7,986 nt of DNA, from positions 1 through 7,986 of the forward strand of contig WGDG01000286.1 in NCBI GenBank assembly GCA_015493425.1, written 5' to 3'. This document shows, piece after piece, positions 6,339-7,986 of the stretch. The position numbers and the translations under genes are program-made. The number at the start of each line of letters is the position of its first letter. Position 1 is the stretch's first letter. Source of the DNA: Sulfurovum sp. Lineage in GTDB: Bacteria > Campylobacterota > Campylobacteria > Campylobacterales > Sulfurovaceae. The notes under the pieces are model-generated. The model searched no databases. It was not told where the DNA came from and saw only the letters and a list, made by a program, of their open reading frames with translations.

Positions 6339-7986
6339 CTATTTCTCATACGGGAAGGTTAAATAGTTGCTGCCGGTCTGTCCGCTTTTCAGAAGAATCC
6401 AAAAGCCGACCATCGGATCGATGCGGTCTGTAAATCCCGGTGTGTCCGGGGTAATGGCAACATAATTCGTGTTGCTGGTACCGGTATGTTCATAGGTATA
6501 AACAGTCGGTTTTATATAGGGAGCATTGGGGCTGTTGCTGTCGGTACTCATGGGGTTATAGCTGCCGCTGGTGCCACCGTGGGAAAAGTAGATGTCGGAG
6601 AGCTGCATTTTTTTGGGGAAAGGATTCCCCATCATGATTTTTTTACTGTTTGCACTGTCAGAATCCGGTAATCGTGTCAGATTGAGGTCATCAAACACAC
6701 TGCTTGATATGCCAAGATTGGAGGCAGGCTGTACTGCGGTGTAGTTCAGTCCGCCAAGGGTAGTATCGATAGTCAGGTTTGCATCCTGGGCACTGATAAT
6801 CCAGTAGCCTTTCCCCGGCTGTACCGTATCTGTACTGTCAAGCATTCTTTTTTGCGTGTTGGTACCAATATAATCATCAGCACCGGTTTGCTCATACATC
6901 ACCCAGTCGGCATTGTCACCGTAGGTACCCAGCGCATTGCCCATAAGAGCCTCTACACCGTTGCTGCCGGTATCACAGGGAATACTGATGAGTGTCCACT
7001 GCATGGCACTCAGATGGCGTTCTACCTCCTCACAGGGGGCAGGGCAGTGTTTCCCTGCATCGCGAATATCCCAGTTGTAGGTATCGATAATGTTTTGTCT
7101 CGCAGTTTCTCCGTCACAGTAGGTGCTGTTACCGGCATCAAAGCGTTCGTCACTGCTCAGCGTAAGGTTTTGCCATGCTTTTAGCAAAGCGTCATAATTG
7201 TACGTTGAGAGTTTTGCACCCGTAAGAAAGTTGATAAAGTTTGTAACATTGCTGACATCCCAGTATTGGAGATTACGGTCAAATGCAACTGCATTTTGAA
7301 ACATACTTGCCATCGTGGTTACACTGGAAACATCCCAGTTTGTTACATCTGGGTTGGCATGTGTTGCACCGTTAAACATGCTGAGCATAGAGGTAACCTG
7401 ACTGACATCCCAGTTTGCTACATCAGGATTGGCACTGGCAGCACCGCGGAACATGGCCTGCATCGTTGTTACATTGGAGGTATTCCATCCGCTTGTACTT
7501 GGGTTTGCGGCGGATGCATTTTTAAACATGGCCCGCATTGTCGTTGCACTCGAAGTATTCCACCCTCCTGTATCAGGGGTGGCAAGCGGAGCATCCTGGA
7601 ACATATAGGCGAAGCTGGTAACATTGGACGTATTCCAAATATTGCCGTTGGTTGTTGTTACAGGTGTAGCACTGCTTGCCCCATAGAACATCCCGTACAT
7701 TGTGGTGACGTTGGCTGTGTTCCATCCACTTACATCGGGGGTTGCATTGACTGCATTACGGAACATATTGTTCATCTTTGTGACATTGGCTGTGTCCCAG
7801 CCTGAAACATCTGGGTTTGCCTGTGTTGCGCCCCAGAACATGGCATCCATTCGTGTTACATTGGCTGTATTCCAACCGCTGACATCCGGGTTGGCACTGG
7901 CTGCATTGCGAAACATATAGGAGAGGTTGGTAATGTTGGATATGTCCCATCCGGCTGTTTTGATATCGGCATTGGTGCATCCCTGA
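6339..7986 (-). CDS. BspA-type (DUF285) repeat surface protein, 5' partial
   Basis: The frame is open beyond the Met at 7916 to the window edge (QGCTNADIKTAGWDIS... precedes it), so the start and any signal peptide are outside; 549 residues are visible. The first part is about ten tandem 25-residue units of pattern W-D/N-x-x-x-V-T-x-M-x-x-M-F-x-x-A-x-x-A-x-P-D-V-x-x. This is the BspA/DUF285 surface repeat, also described as a roughly 26-residue repeat in Listeria and Mycoplasma surface proteins. It ends with the usual cap, YDALLKAW...FDAGNSTYCDGETARQ...W-I-D-GKHC. From PCEEVERHL (about 7034) to the TAG stop (6339-6341), about 231 residues form a separate C-terminal region rich in aromatic, Gly, Ser and Thr residues, with no recognised motif, LPxTG or membrane anchor. 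Family knowledge suggests adhesion or cell-surface binding; the partner is unknown. Two D-x-N-x-T sequons occur in the C-terminal region. Confidence 0.88.
   Translation of the reverse strand, partial: QGCTNADIKTAGWDISNITNLSYMFRNAASANPDVSGWNTANVTRMDAMFWGATQANPDVSGWDTANVTKMNNMFRNAVNATPDVSGWNTANVTTMYGMFYGASSATPVTTTNGNIWNTSNVTSFAYMFQDAPLATPDTGGWNTSSATTMRAMFKNASAANPSTSGWNTSNVTTMQAMFRGAASANPDVANWDVSQVTSMLSMFNGATHANPDVTNWDVSSVTTMASMFQNAVAFDRNLQYWDVSNVTNFINFLTGAKLSTYNYDALLKAWQNLTLSSDERFDAGNSTYCDGETARQNIIDTYNWDIRDAGKHCPAPCEEVERHLSAMQWTLISIPCDTGSNGVEALMGNALGTYGDNADWVMYEQTGADDYIGTNTQKRMLDSTDTVQPGKGYWIISAQDANLTIDTTLGGLNYTAVQPASNLGISSSVFDDLNLTRLPDSDSANSKKIMMGNPFPKKMQLSDIYFSHGGTSGSYNPMSTDSNSPNAPYIKPTVYTYEHTGTSNTNYVAITPDTPGFTDRIDPMVGFWILLKSGQTGSNYLTFPYEK
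7188..7949 (-). repeat. Tandem 75-bp repeats encoding BspA units
   Basis: Trp codons that start each unit recur every 75 bp on the minus strand (7949, 7874, 7799, 7724, then 7637, 7562, 7487, 7412, 7337, 7262). One unit, 7638-7724, is 87 bp long because four residues are added where PDVSG would normally be. Units near the N-terminal side share W-N/D-T-A-N-V-T and PDVSG; units near the C-terminal side share WDVS-x-VT and PDV-A/T-N. The last unit diverges into the cap. The array continues towards the window edge, so the total count is unknown. Confidence 0.88.

Noticed and set aside
7266..7805. Plus-strand 179-residue Cys-rich repetitive frame
   Set aside because: It is the mirror of the 75-bp BspA repeat array, so its periodicity comes from the minus-strand gene; it has no convincing start.
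7188..7949. Repeat array as a CRISPR locus
   Set aside because: The repeats are contiguous, 75 bp, in frame and encode a known protein repeat, with no unique spacers.

Overview
The window reads as a chromosomal segment of a Campylobacterota (epsilonproteobacterial) genome, most like the Sulfurovum/Sulfurimonas group. This is inferred from the style of the MurF C-terminus, the compact PAS-GGDEF protein, the fused TRAP permease and a surface protein with tandem BspA-type (DUF285) repeats. No rRNA or other taxonomic marker is present, so the assignment is provisional. No tRNA, rRNA, CRISPR array, transposase or phage gene was seen.

Layout. (1) 1-1092 (+): 3' part of a murF-type peptidoglycan ligase gene; the 5' end lies outside the window. 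(2) 1081-1264: a gene-free stretch with a long imperfect palindrome that overlaps the murF stop codon, followed by a degenerate 7-bp tandem repeat. (3) 1265-1687 (-) and 1763-2557 (+): a divergent pair of exported proteins, a META/HslJ-type domain protein and an unrecognised protein with a possible lysozyme-like N-terminal signature. They share a 75-bp intergenic region. (4) 2558-2720: a very AT-rich leader with a perfect 15-bp palindrome and a spaced 10-bp direct repeat. (5) 2721-4372 (+): a small Ras/Rab-like GTPase whose stop codon overlaps the start (ATGA) of a PAS-PAS-GGDEF diguanylate cyclase gene. (6) 4396-6267 (+): a fused TRAP transporter permease (DctQ+DctM), 23 bp downstream of the cyclase. 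(7) 6268-6338: a convergent intergenic region with two inverted repeats. (8) 6339-7986 (-): a large surface protein with about ten 25-residue BspA repeats; its 5' end runs off the window.

How the genes may work together. MurF and the putative lysozyme-like protein would both act on peptidoglycan, but they are separate transcription units. The most interesting unit is the GTPase-diguanylate cyclase pair. The overlap implies translational coupling, the GTPase has all the nucleotide-binding motifs but lacks the usual catalytic glutamine after DxxG, and the cyclase has an intact active site and inhibitory site. A testable reading is that the GTPase is a slow nucleotide switch controlling c-di-GMP synthesis. 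The TRAP permease may be co-transcribed with them, but no substrate-binding DctP gene is visible nearby.
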